Shown: piece after piece, positions 1 through 11,907 of the stretch
How the letters are laid out: each line of letters begins with the position of its first letter
How positions within the stretch are numbered: position 1 is the stretch's first letter
Origin: Zanthoxylum bungeanum
Taxonomy: Eukaryota > Streptophyta > Magnoliopsida > Sapindales > Rutaceae
NCBI GenBank assembly: GCA_019454045.1
Contig: SKCR01033467.1
Coordinates: forward strand, 124,001 to 188,000
Direction: 5' to 3'
Length of the DNA: 64,000 nucleotides
Program-made: the position numbers and the translations under genes
The notes under the pieces: model-generated
What the model saw: the letters and a program-made list of their open reading frames with translations, nothing else
The model's database searches: none
Told to the model about the DNA's origin: nothing

Positions 1-487
1 ATATGATTTGATCGAGGATAAAAGTGCCGGTAAATGCGGGAATTATTTGCTTGAATGGCTAATCCACTCCACCCACCACAAGTCCATTTTTGATACAGCC
101 TTTCAAATTATTTTAAAAAATAATAATATTTTTAACTTTCATTGATCTTGATTGATCATCAGCATTTAAGATTATGTTTCTTATTTGAGAAATTAACAAA
201 ACACAGGGATCTAAAAGTTATTCCACCTTTACTAACTATTATTGGTGATGCAATTTTACCCTTTCATTTGATAGGCAAAAATGGCAACATATTTTGTGGC
301 GGTGAAAGAAGCTCCCAATGCCTCTTTTAGTGCTATATTAATCTTTTGGCCACCATTAGTTAACACCCAAAACAGACAACAAGTTTAATTGTGTTTAAGA
401 GAAAATTAAATGCAGTTAATGGAAGCCATTAAAGAAAGTGGTACATTAATAACTAGTAATTAAGTTAGTAACAACCAAAATTTATAG
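1..487. other. AT-rich intergenic DNA, no gene seen
   Basis: No reading frame here resembles a known protein. The short frame at 142-330 has no recognisable motif and sits in AT-rich sequence. Confidence 0.6.
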
Positions 488-712
488 CTTATGGGGAGTC
501 TAAATCTTCTGTCTCATCAATTGTGTTCCACTTCGTGCTCAACCAATCTTTGGACAACTAATATCTCTCATTAAATGAGAGAACAATTTGATTGATGAAG
601 TGTTAAAGTCAGAGTTCTCTCATTTAATGAGAGATATTAGTTGTCTAAATTTGATTGGTGGAGCACGAAGTTGAGCACAATTGATGGGACATAAGATTTG
701 GACTCGCTTATG
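488..712. mobile_element. Foldback (palindromic) MITE-like element
   Basis: The two halves are near-perfect reverse complements of about 100 bp each. For example, AATATCTCTCATTAAATGAG near 560-580 returns inverted near 620-640, and the outer arms (CAATTGTG followed by CTTCGTGCTC) match as well. A short unpaired spacer lies near 583-613. No coding capacity. This is the architecture of a foldback MITE; the family and target duplication could not be decided. Confidence 0.6.
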
Positions 713-990
713 GGCACTCAAAGAAAGAATTGTTCACCAAGAATTTCTTAAGCTCAGTTGAAATCTTTTCATGGGATGGAATTTTTCAATATCTAACATA
801 GTTGTAAACGTTTTGAGACACAACAAGAAATTATTGAATTATCGCCAGAATATCGATGGTTATTAAAAAATAGTGATGTATTTAATAATGATTATATCTG
901 TAATTTAGCTATGGAAATTTCAATCGCAAAATGTGGTTGTTAATTTATGATGCCACACCTTAGTGATAAAATACCAATGATAATTTAGGA

Positions 991-1087
991 AGTGCGTTTC
1001 TTGTAAAAGTCTGTGACGGCTAGGATTTTACCTACTACGCTTAATCTCGAAATGAGTGGTTTGGCGGTGGTTTCCAACGATAAAAAA
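991..1087 (+). mobile_element. SINE 3' fragment (family S)
   Basis: Matches the 3' half of the SINE family seen complete at 38231-38436 and 61387-61562: a TTCTTGTAARAGYC block, then a pyrimidine-rich TTTTACCTRCTMCGCTTAA block, then a TTCCAACGAT ending before an A-rich tail. The tRNA-like 5' half is missing or too diverged to see. Confidence 0.5.
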
Positions 1088-1930
1088 GAGAGTATATTTT
1101 GACTCAGTAATGCTAGTTGTTGTGTTTAATTGATGCTCAATTTCCATGATGGGAATATTTTATATCATATTTATTACCCTTAACTTATTTATGTTAGTCA
1201 ATTTTGGGATAAAATATGAATACTAAAAGGCTTATGATCATATGGGGTATGAATTTAAAATAATTTTAATTGCATTATTATACATATAAAAATATTAATT
1301 TGTAATGCAGCGGTTGAAAGGACTTATAAGTAACCAAGAGATCCTAGGTTCTTTGAAGAATAGCAGAAGCATAAATTTATTTTTAATTAATTTATCAACG
1401 GAAATATTGATAAATATTTTTGTCAGTGTTACCGATAATTTAGTGACACATCAGTAATTCAGTGTTTTTTGTATAAAGTATAGGAAAAAAATATTTTACA
1501 AAATCCATATATTTAACATCTTAAGTAAATTTTTTTTAAAAAAATTATAAAATATATGATAATGGATGTGTTAAAGAGAATAATTGCAACTATGGCATAA
1601 TTGAACTCATTTATTTTTATCATCAAAAAAAGAAGAAGAAAATAACTCTTTTATTTCAATAATCCATTGGCTGAGCTCAGCTCAGCTGCCCGTAGCGTGA
1701 TGATTGGTATCTAATGAGTGTGGGACGGTTTTAAATTATCTTAAATAAATTTTTAAAATGAGATTTTTATCGATGAATAATAAATTATATTATATATTAA
1801 AAATTGAAATTTTTCTGAATTCATAGACCTTAATTTTGTGTAAAAGACACGTACTTATTTTGATATTTTTTTTCTTTAAATTAAGAATTAAGAACTATTC
1901 ACTTAAAAGACTGTGAGTAAGGAAAAATTA
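1088..1930. other. AT-rich intergenic DNA
   Basis: No coding, RNA or structured repeat signal seen. A short perfect GAGCTCAGCTCAGCTGC patch lies near 1673-1690. Confidence 0.5.
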
Positions 1931-2040
1931 TATTATGTGCCCGATGTATATGATATCTCTCTCACAGCAGTTGGGTCCCATAATTGTGTGGGACCCAACT
2001 GTTATAAGAGAGATGACATATACATCTTGTATATAATATA
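1931..2040. mobile_element. Small imperfect palindrome, MITE-like
   Basis: About 52-bp arms in inverted orientation meet at AGTTGGGTCCCA / TGGGACCCAACT near 1970-2000. The arms extend through GATGTATATG and the TATTATRT ends with scattered mismatches. Too small to code for protein; could also be a hairpin RNA source. The family is not recognised. Confidence 0.5.
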
Positions 2041-3354
2041 CCTCCTCGTGATGAAGAGAGAATTTACTGTCATTTGTCAGTAAAAAAAAGATTTAGGAGA
2101 GATTTTTTTTTTTTTTAAAAGGCAATTGACTTAAAATTAAAAACGAGCTTTCAATTTTTTTATATGGCAAGTAAAATATGTCAGCAATAAATTAATACAG
2201 TAAAACCTTCTGATATAAATATAATAATCCATTGTGCATTTTTGTACTGCCAAAAAAAAAAAAATTTAAATAAAATTGATAAATTACTCGATGCTTATTG
2301 GCTAATGCATGGGGATTTGTTGGGCTAATTATTATTCCACGTGCATGAAAAATATAGTCATACCCATGTGTGATGCACGTGGATTCTTCGATCTTTACAG
2401 TTTTGGTTCGGACAGTACTGCCCTACTGCTTAATGTTTATTGAAGAAGCTCTAAGAAGTTATTAATCATCAGCATGGCTCATCTGTGTAAACTGTAAAGC
2501 AATAAGGCATCTTGATTTCGTCATAAAGGCACTCCAAATTTTTTCTCTCTCTCTATATAAAATCGTGTTTAGGGTTCACACATATTTTAGGGTTGGATGA
2601 AAAGAGAAATTATTAGGATCGATGTTAGGAGTGTATAGTAACGACACTCGAATGATCAAGTTAGATAATTATGTGAACGTGATACTCAGTTAATTATCAA
2701 AATGAAACAACATTCTTATTTTCCCTAGAGAGAAGAACATTATGGTTTTTAGATGAAACTTACTTGCTTTTGCAGAGAATAAAATTTGATCTTATATATA
2801 TATATATAAATTCATATATGTTCGTTTTTAACAAAGATTTTACAGTTAAATAGAGCAAAATATTAATGACGGGCTTTAGTAAAAAATAAAAAATAAAAAA
2901 TAAAAAATGTGCTGCTCATATTGGAATTTTGTATAATACAGACTTCCATACTTGGGAATTTTAATAAAATTATGACCATGGTATTATATTATTATGATAT
3001 TTACTTTGAGACCGAATGAAAATAATATCAATGTGGATTTTATGTGAGATCGAGAGTACTAGGCAAATTAATGAGATGTGAAATAATGAATGGGAAAAAA
3101 AATCATAGTAAAGTTATTAGTGTTTGTCTCGAAATTAAATTATTAGATTAGGTAACGTATTTTAATATTTGAAATATTAGGTAATAGTTTTTACCTCAAT
3201 TACCTTCTCCACAATTTTTCATAACTTTGGTGGAAGCTAAAATAATGATAAATAATAATTGGATTTGTTATGATTGTGTTTCTAGCTAGTGTGTTACAAC
3301 TATATCGATAATCATGAATACTTGCTTTGCTTTGGCATTATTATTATAACATTT
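2041..3354. other. AT-rich intergenic DNA with simple repeats
   Basis: Contains A/T homopolymers (2106-2118, 2253-2264) and a short AAAAAAT tandem near 2880-2908. No supported gene. Confidence 0.5.
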
Positions 3355-3525
3355 TCAATTTGTTGAAAACTCCGTCGTCAAATCATCAATTCCAAATTTA
3401 AATGGAGCATATAAAATCTCATAATGTCACAAGCTTTTACAAGAAACACATTTTCTGAATTTGAACCAGGACCTGAATGTCAGATCATGAGTCATACACC
3501 ACAAAGTCAACGACACGCTTTGACA
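3355..3525 (-). mobile_element. SINE (family S), diverged
   Basis: On the minus strand it follows the same order as the other family S copies: a B-box-like TTCAAATTCAG, then the TTCTTGTAAAAGCTTG block, then a region ending in a GACGGAGTTTTCAAC block. The 5' A-box region (complement near 3500-3520) is weak. Old copy. Confidence 0.5.
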
Positions 3526-4528
3526 TTATTTGTTTAAGCTTTAAAGTAAAGAATTAAATGGGGCGAGGATTGTTGACTATGTCACCTTGTGTAATATCAA
3601 TTTTAGTTTATTGAATCCAATTTAAATATTTAAATTTATAACTAATGAGATTTCATAATTAATATATTCAGAAAATCTAAATATGAAATCAAATTAAGCA
3701 CACATTGAATTTTGAAAATTTGAAACTCATCCCCCAACAAAGTGATGATGATAATGACTACATGCAACGTGCTTGTCACTCACATTTAGCCGATTATTAA
3801 GAAAATTGTCTACATTAATAGCCTCTAATAATACTTAATTATTCTAATTAATGGTAGCACACAACAATAATAAAGTATTTAGAATATAATAATTAGTTAA
3901 TAAATTGATCATTACTTTTTTTTAGGGTTTATAAGAAGCAAGGTATCGAAATGGGTGAGTTCAATTAGTGGCTTCTGTAATGGAATGTCTGTTGCTTGCT
4001 TCTCATTAATGCACTTCTCATGGCTTTCAACTCACTAAGCATTCTTTCCAAGATTTTATTAATTATAAAGTGCTTTATGTAGAATTTTTTTATGCTGGAT
4101 CCAAGAATTTTCCTCTTAAAAACTTCTATCTTCGAAGCAAGATGTTGTCTAATTAATCTATAAATTACAAAACTCTAGTTTTGATTAATTTGATTTTGAA
4201 ATTCTAAATTGAATTAAATCCTTGCTATAGCCTCTTTAAGTAATATTACTTTCTTAATTGATAGCTTAACACAAGTATCTTTACTATATCATCCCATCAT
4301 CACATCTTTACTAATTAAAAATATATCTAACATACATCATTAGTGGAACATTTAAATTGATATATGAGCGGCTTTATCCATTACATGGTGAGCACTTAAC
4401 GTGATTTTGCAAAATTTTATGGATTGATGAAACAACTTCACATGTGATAGTATCATATTATATAACATGAGTAATCTCGACTACTAAATCATCAGTTTAA
4501 ACCTAATTATCATATATAATAGTACTCG
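3526..4528. other. AT-rich intergenic DNA
   Basis: No gene, structured repeat or RNA gene recognised. Confidence 0.5.
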
Positions 4529-5590
4529 TGTCACACTCGTCCCCTTAGGTAGGGTAGGGGTGAGACGGAGACTTGAAACGGACATAATTTCCCATGTAAA
4601 ATGGACTAATCCTCCAAATAAAATAGAAAAATCTAAACTGAATAATGTCATCATATAAATAGGATCTTGATGATCCAACTCAAAAGAATATTCATGAAGA
4701 AAAGTAAATATTCTCAGTATCAAATAAAGGCTAAGTGCTTATAACCAAATAATAAATTCTCTCAAGAATGACATATTTAGAACTATAATATCAAAACATA
4801 ATAAAGACACACTATTTTTGGCACAACCTTTCTCTACTGGCAGGAAATGATGATGAAACAACATGTGAAAAATTGAATGATCTACTAATCTGCTAAACCT
4901 GAAAAGTTAAAGAAATAGGTAAGCTAACGCTTAGTGCAATGGATCACAGGTTAGTGCCGTGGATAAACAAGTAACAAGACGAATCAAATAAGTCTTTCAT
5001 AATATAAATAAATACATAAAGCTATAAACCGATATATTAAACATTTATTTGAAATCATAAATCTCATTTCTCATAAATCTCATTATGTATAAGAATACTC
5101 TGTAAAATAAATCTATTCATTCATCTATATGCACACTCTCGTGACAATACGGCAAAACTAGCAACATGGGGCATCCCCACATCAATAATTGGCATCCGGA
5201 GTAAAACTGGTAACATGAGACCTCGTCTCACGGCAAATAATCTGGCACGTATAAGTACACGAAGTGCATCCTAACATAAAAATCATTTTCTAAAACACAT
5301 GCTCATATATCTCAAATAATGCAAGTTTCTCATATATCACAAACTCATGATTTCAACATAATCAATATTCGATCCATACTTTATAGCAACATATAATCTT
5401 TCTAAAAACAAAATCATTTAATGCATTGTAAATTCATTTAAGAAACATACATACTATATACTTTTGAAAACATCAATGTTACAAGCTTATTCACGCACCT
5501 GGTGAGCTGACTATAGAGAAAGGGACTATGTAGCAGGACCGTCCCCGTTTACGGTATCACGATCACCTAAAGAGACAAAATAATTTACTA
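4529..5590 (-). mobile_element. Degraded LTR-like segment, probably minus strand
   Basis: Begins TGTCACACTCGTCCCC, the reverse complement of a GGGACGAG-GTGACA type LTR 3' end. The minus strand then shows a GCACTAAGCGTTAGCTTACC block like the 'GAGC..AGCTCACY' block that precedes the end of the LTR at 46.7-47.04 kb. The right boundary is a guess; no partner LTR or coding domain was seen. Confidence 0.35.
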
Positions 5591-5933
5591 TAAGGAACAT
5601 AATCCTAACTAGAATAGATGATAGAGTAATAATATTCAAGAAACATGACTCAATCGCTTACGTAATCCTAACGAAATTCGGCAAATTTCCTTCTATAATA
5701 CGGACTTCCATTATACAATCCATAATCATCAACTTACAATCAAATTCCATTCCCAACATACACATCTACAATTTAATTTAGCATCACTAACCCCAAATCT
5801 TCGGCTCACAATAATTTCCCGCACACAATCTTACTCGACCATATTCTCCGATTAAATTTGTCATTCACTTCCAACCACAAAGCAATCATAATATCTAGCT
5901 AAAATATTTCATGACAGCAAGTTGCTGTCATGC

Positions 5934-6281
5934 AGGGTTGGCCGGGCGTTAGGCAAATCCTTAAAATTTGGATAATTAAGTTATGTCAAAGTTATTAATT
6001 TATAATATCTAAAAGATTTGATAGTCGTAAAAAAAATTTCACATTTGAAAAGATTTGGAGGCCCTAAAATTTTTACTATATTTTGGTTTTGATTATTAAA
6101 AGGATAAATAATAAAAACGAGCTAAATATATGAGATGTTTTGAGCTTTTTTTTTCCTTAACAAAAGAAAGATGATAAGGAAAAAAATAATTAAATTGAGG
6201 GCTCTAAAATTTTATCAAAATATGAGGGTCCTAGAAAGCAGTCTATATTTCCTACCCCTCAGGATCTGCCATGCTGCATGG
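5934..6281. mobile_element. Possible decayed DNA-transposon remnant
   Basis: Opens CAGGGTTGGCCGGGCG and closes near CTCAGGATCTGCCATGCTG. Two internal GGCCCTAAAATTTT / GGGCTCTAAAATTTT blocks are typical of short non-coding elements of the hAT superfamily. Terminal symmetry is weak and no target duplication is clear, so this is tentative. Confidence 0.25.
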
Positions 6282-6685
6282 ATTCCATGGCTGTGAGCTC
6301 TACCATGGATTTCCATGACAGAAGCAGCGTAGAAATATTTATTATACTCATTTACTAAACATAATTACGGGCATTGCTGCAGCTAAAATCGTCCATTTGT
6401 CCTTTCAATAAGCGTGTTTACAGATGCTTTGAAAATACTTATGATTTCAGGCCGATAAAAATGTATTAACAATATCGAAATAACCTTTTATATGGTAGAT
6501 TTATAAATGAATAAACGATGATGTGAATGAGATTATAAAAAATTTCGAATTCTAATGAGAATTTGGGATCTCATATTATTTGATAAGAGATTCGAAATGA
6601 TTTTTTATCCTAAAAAAAAATACCGAGAATCGGACCTGAATAAAAAATCGAACAAGGATTCTAATCAATTTTTAACCCTAATTTA

Positions 6686-7259
6686 TGTTGAAAATTCTTC
6701 AAATATTGTTGTATGATGGATGAGGGACATGTCCCTTGGATGGTACCTCATAGGGACATATCCTCCAATTGAGAATAACATGCTTATAGGCCCCAAAAGA
6801 TGCATGGAAGGGGTATAACCCTTTGAAGGGTTGCACCCCAACCCAAATGGTGCCCTTAAGACACCATTTCATGCCTTTATAAGGAGGCCTCCATGGTTAC
6901 TTTCATAGATCTGAATTTCATCCAAATTTTAGAGTCTCATATTGTTGTTTGAGTCAAGAGAGAGTCCCTCCATTTCCAAGTTTGAGATCTTGTTAAGGAG
7001 TGCCTCTTGAACAAGAGGAATCCGGGTTATCCTGGGAGAACATTAGCCACAAAATCCGTAGAGCACCGAGACATGGCTGATAAGTTCTTAAGGACATCGA
7101 AATTTCTCGACCTGGACCACTGTATTCATCATTTACAAGGTTTTTATTGTTCTCAAAACTTTAGGGTTTATGCATGTTAGTGTAGATTTACTTTTATGTT
7201 CTGGATTTAATTGTTTATTGCATGTTTGTTTTCTGTTTAATAACACTATACAACCTACA
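6686..7259 (+). repeat. 5' LTR of Copia-1
   Basis: Nearly colinear with 15363-15937; similarity stops at CCTACAAT in both copies. A TATA-like TTTATAAG at 6876-6883 followed about 35 bp later by a pyrimidine-poor leader marks the probable promoter. No convincing primer binding site follows directly at 7260. Confidence 0.75.
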
Positions 7260-7354
7260 ATCTTAAGAACTTATCAAATTAGTGTTGTTAGATAGTAATT
7301 CGCATGCTTAGATAAGGAAATTTTCTGGAAAATAAAGTATGTGCATGAAAAATA

Positions 7355-7583
7355 CGTAGGGAGTTCGAACGCCCGACGAACGCGAAGACAAAAATATAAA
7401 ATTTCGTAAGAACATTCGAACGTGTCTTCAAACGCAACTCGAACGCAAGCCGTCTGCCTAAGAACGTTCGAACGCGTCTTCAAACGAAAATTAAACGCAA
7501 ACCCTCTGACTTAAAACGTTCAAACGAGTCCTAAACGCAACACGAACGTAAACTCTCTGGAATACTTCGTTCAAACGCGTTTC
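7355..7583 (+). repeat. Degenerate tandem of TTCGAACG-type motifs, left part
   Basis: About 45-55 bp units, each built around a TTCGAACGCG / AACGCAAC / CTCTGG pattern. The array is cut by the solo LTR at 7589 and resumes at 10228. It lies in the untranslated leader (or long U5) of Copia-1. Confidence 0.7.
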
Positions 7584-7588
7584 CGGAC

Positions 7589-10222
7589 TGTTGGGGTTGG
7601 TGCTCAGAGCGCCAATCCGAACCGTATTTATGTCTGATTCATGAATACGAACATCCCCTTATTCCATAATATTACTTATTTATGGTTGCACCTCTTGTTC
7701 TTATATACGTATTCGATCTGATTACGATTAGATTGAAACTAAATGTGGTTTAGTGATATGTATATATTAGACAAAGGCCCGATAATATATAATGCAGTAC
7801 ACAGTTACAAAGTTAGTTTGTAATTGACATTGGGAAGTGTCACTGCTATATGAATATTATCAAACATAGTTCCTGGTCAAGATTTGCTAACACGGGTCGG
7901 TTAGTCAAATCCGTTGAGACCAGTACATGTCGTATATCGAGACTTGGTCCGATGGTTTATCCCAATGAACCATGAGTTTATGGAGACTCGTATAGACGTG
8001 TAGGTGTTTATAGTGGATAAACACTGAACGGCTCACCGAAGATTCTTAATGGATGGTACGCCAACGTCCATAAGAATCTTCTCGGGTTGAGTAGCATAGT
8101 GGTCCTTCGACTTGAGATACCACTGTGGATGTATGAGACATCCTCCACACTTAGATGGCAGTCACGTCACCGATCTATTAGATCAGACCTCCGCCTGTTC
8201 GTTGGGTGTGGATCGATCCTCAGGATATCCTGTGTGTGTCAAGATAGGATCCGTCAGTTCTGTGTACAGAGCATAGGTAGTCCATATATTATTAGCAGTC
8301 TGTTAAATCTGTGGCCACAGTATACATCGGAAGTAAGTTCCGAGTGTTATTTAGAGATTGCTAATAGATACGTCGACGAGATAATACCTATAGAGATTTG
8401 ACGTTTACATCTATATCTCTGGGATTATCCGGATACCTGTGACGGAGGGATTATACGTATGCAATGACCTCGACCTGTATGATTCAGCTAGTTTATCCGT
8501 GATCGTCATAATCTACGGGTGGATAGATTATGCACATGAAATTGGATTTCGTGACAGATATACCTGAATCTAGAGAGTCTCAATAATGAAACATACTCGT
8601 AGAGCACTAGAGCAACATTTATGAATAATGATGATTATTTATAAATCGTTTAATCGTTTAAACGAAAAATACATGCGAACGGGCCGAACCGTCATTTCCT
8701 AATTAATGTGTATTTGTATTTAATATATGATATTATTAAATACACATTAATAGATAGTCAAATAAAGGTATTTGACATATATCATTAATATATGTATTTG
8801 AGATATTTAAAGTAAATATAATACATATATTTGATATATTTATATTTAATTAATTATTTAATTATTTAATTGTTAAATGATTAATATAATTAAAATATAA
8901 ATATATCACCAAATGATAAAGTTAGGAAATGATTATAAGTTGCAATTGTTGACTTATGCATTAAAGGAAAAAGTTGTCAAATTGATTTTGACTTCTTAAG
9001 ATATTTGTTCAAAATTGTTTGAAAAATAAAAATATTTTTTCCTTTATTTTCAATTAAATTCGGCCAATACACTTTAAATATAAGAGTTATATTTTTCTTG
9101 GTTGCTTTTGTTGACTTAAATAAATATCAATAAAGGTGTTTTAGATATTTATTAAGTTGATAAGATAAGTTGATCAAATGAAATTCAAATGAAGTTGAAA
9201 TTAATATTTATTGTATAAACCTTTGTCAAATTCGGCCAAGGCCTTTCTAATGCAAGTATATATTGTTTTTCATTTCATTTGGAAGTTAACCTAACACACT
9301 TTAAAGAAAAACTCCATTAATGGAAGCAAAGGAAGCTTGTGAGAAAGAAAGAAGAAAACAAAGAAAGCTTGGATTTTAGTGAGTTTTTCCAACTTGCTAT
9401 TAGAAAGGAAAATGTTCCTTAGGATCTAGGCTTTAACATATGATGTTCTTAGGTTATTTCTTTCTTTATTCCTTGTGTTTTTGTTGATGGAAGTTTTGAT
9501 GGAAGTGTAAAGCATGTATGATGAAGGAAGCTTATGGCTATTGTAGTAATAAGTGTTCTTTTATGGTTTTGGAAACCTTGTTGCTAATCTAGAGTTGTTG
9601 ACCCACTCTTAGATGACCTAGATTTGATCTTGAGTTGTTTCATTGTGTTGAGACTTTGATTGGATGGAAGAAACATGATTAAAGTAATTGATTTAACCAA
9701 TTTGTCTAATTTGTCCAATTTGAAGAAATTGAAAAATTAGGGTTCTTGACCAATTCCAAATTGGGGATTTTCATATATGTTGTGTATTTGTGTGTGTATA
9801 TGATGCATATAAAGTTTCATGTTCATTGGATTACATCTTGATGTGTTTTGATGCATGAAATGACAAAATGCACAAATGTGCACCTTGGAGGGGCATTCGG
9901 CCAAAGAGTCAAACTTTGGGGATTTTGGTGTTTTTGGTGTTTTGATGTTTTGAACATGCTAAGTTCATCTTAGAAATGATTTAGAATCATTCAAAATTGA
10001 TTAGATCAATTTCGGACTAAAATAGACAAAATACCAATGTAAGGGCATTTCGGTAAATTCACTTGAATATGATTCATTTGAATTTTATTTCATAATTTGA
10101 TTATTGGAATGTTAAATAAATATGTTTATTTAATTAATCCGAGAAAAAGTTTTGAAATCGGAAAATACGATTTTCCACCGCTTCCGCTGCGTTACCGGAT
10201 TTAGCCCCTGAAAACCCCTACA
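7589..10222. mobile_element. Nested solo LTR, 2634 bp, with 5-bp target duplication CGGAC
   Basis: Starts TGTTGGGGTT and ends AACCCCTACA, a near-perfect 10-bp terminal inverted repeat of LTR type. It is bounded exactly by CGGAC at 7584-7588 and 10223-10227. It contains no coding domain. It interrupts the TTCGAACG array, so removing it rejoins that array. This fits a solo LTR left after recombination between two LTRs of a larger element; the parent family was not recognised. Confidence 0.8.
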
Positions 10223-10227
10223 CGGAC

Positions 10228-10400
10228 GCCACACGAACGTAAACTCTCTGAAATATTCCGTTTGAACGCGTTCTCGAACGCTCCACGAATGTGAAATCTC
10301 TGGAACACTTCGTTCGAACTCGTTCTCGAACGCAACACGAACGTGAACACACTGGACAGTCTCGTTCGAACATATATACGAACGCGACACTAACGAATTA
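10228..10400 (+). repeat. Degenerate tandem of TTCGAACG-type motifs, right part
   Basis: Continuation of the array at 7355-7583, with units such as CGTTCGAACTCGTTCTCGAA followed by CGCAACACGAACGT and a CTCTGGA spacer. About four units. Confidence 0.7.
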
Positions 10401-10761
10401 GCCATGGAATTATTTATAAACTGAATAGACTTAGATTAATTTAAGTAATCATAATATTAACTTAGTAAATCATATACTAAATCACAATAATCTTGGTAGT
10501 ATAGATTTAAGTTATTATTAGGGTGTTCAATTCTCACAAGCATACACATAGTAATAAAGTTGAAAAATTAATTGTGTGTTGCATAATTGGTTGAGAATTT
10601 AAAGTGTAATCATACACAATTAATTCCATCCAATCTTGATTGACACATACACATATATCTACACATATCGTATATTGAATTGTAAAATCATAAGTGTAAT
10701 ACTAAGTTTGAATTGATAAGAAATTCTATTGAAGAAGTGTTTAAATGATATTATATCAAAA

Positions 10762-10775
10762 AGGTGATAAGAGCC
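10762..10775 (+). promoter_or_regulatory. Degenerate initiator-Met-tRNA primer binding site (possible)
   Basis: AGGTGATAAGAGCC resembles the copia primer binding site TGGTATCAGAGCC with one inserted base and two changes. It lies 223 bp before the gag start, the spacing usual for copia elements, but about 3.5 kb (about 0.9 kb without the nested LTR) after the LTR edge defined by homology. Confidence 0.4.
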
Positions 10776-10997
10776 TAAATGGTTACTCTGGACCCCTCTC
10801 GTCCTCTGAGAATATTCCTTTATTTACTTTTCATAAGAAACCTTAGTCGAAATTCAAGGACTTGTGTTTATTGGCACCACATTCTAATAGAACAACGAGT
10901 TGGTACTTGGTATATCACTTGAACAAGATCATTTGTTGATCGTTGTGCAAATTATCTTTTGTAGACTTATTGACCCCTGCTGGTTTTCCAGTTACAT

Positions 10998-11786
10998 ATG
11001 ACTAGCGGAAACATCACAGTACCGGTCTCTCATGGAGAAAAACCAGAAAAGTTTGGTGGGGAAAACTCTAAACAGTGGCAGAGTAAAATATTATTCTACC
11101 TGACAACTCTGCAGTTGGCTAAATACCTCGAAGATCATCCGGATCCTATGGAGGGTGAATCAGAAATAGCCAAGCAACTGCGGGAATAGACATGGTCGTC
11201 TGACGACTTCTTGTGCAAGAACTACCTTTTGGGTGGACTTGACAATACCCTGTACAATGTGTACCAAGGCATGGTTTCCGCGAAGATTCTCTGTGAATCT
11301 CTCGACAAGAAATATAAAACCGAGGACGCTAGACAAAAGAAATTTATCATGGGTAGGTTCCTGGACTACAAGATGGTAGATTCAAGAACTGTAATATCTC
11401 AGTTGGGTGAACTGCAATTGATCATTCATGAAATATTGGATGAATGTATGAAACTTTGTGAGACGTTTCAAGTTGCCACTATCATTGAAAAGTTGCCTCC
11501 ATCATGAAAGGACTTTAGGAGCTATCTGAAACACAAAAAGAAGCAGATGAGCCTTGAATACCTTGGAGTTCGATTAAGGATCGAAGAGGACAACAGAAAG
11601 TCCGAAAAGGCCAGCTACAAAACTATGGAGTCTAAGGCCAACATCGTCGAGGATGGAAATTGTAGCAAAAAAAGAAAGAACAGTGGAGCTGATTCTTCCC
11701 AAGCAAACAAGAAGTTCAAGGGGAAGTGCTTCAACTGTGGAAAAAACGGTCATATTGCAAAGGACTGCAGAAACAAGAAGTCTTAG
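10998..11786 (+). pseudogene. Copia gag (capsid/nucleocapsid), broken
   Basis: One reading frame runs from ATG 10998 to 11786. It is interrupted by in-frame stops near 11187 and 11505 and a terminal stop at 11784. It starts with the gag N-terminus typical of one large copia group: a glycine-rich 'GEKPEKFGGEN' segment, a tryptophan, then FYLTTL. It ends in a basic zinc knuckle, CFNCGKNGHIAKDC (CX2CX4HX4C), with all metal ligands present. In a live element this protein forms the cytoplasmic particle that packages element RNA. The stops make this copy non-functional. Confidence 0.85.
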
Positions 11787-11907
11787 GACAAGGGCAAGAA
11801 AAACAAAAATGAGGCCCATATCGCTGAAGATGAGCAGTTAACTGATGAGATCTCATAGATGAACCTCTCAGTAGTGGTAACTGAAGCCAACTTGGTTGGG
11901 AATTCGA

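Noticed and set aside
8087..8401. 104-codon frame inside the nested solo LTR
   Set aside because: Lies entirely within a non-coding LTR; no retroelement or cellular domain recognised.
11574..11819. Minus-strand open frame opposite Copia-1 gag
   Set aside because: Shadow of the gag coding strand with no protein motif.
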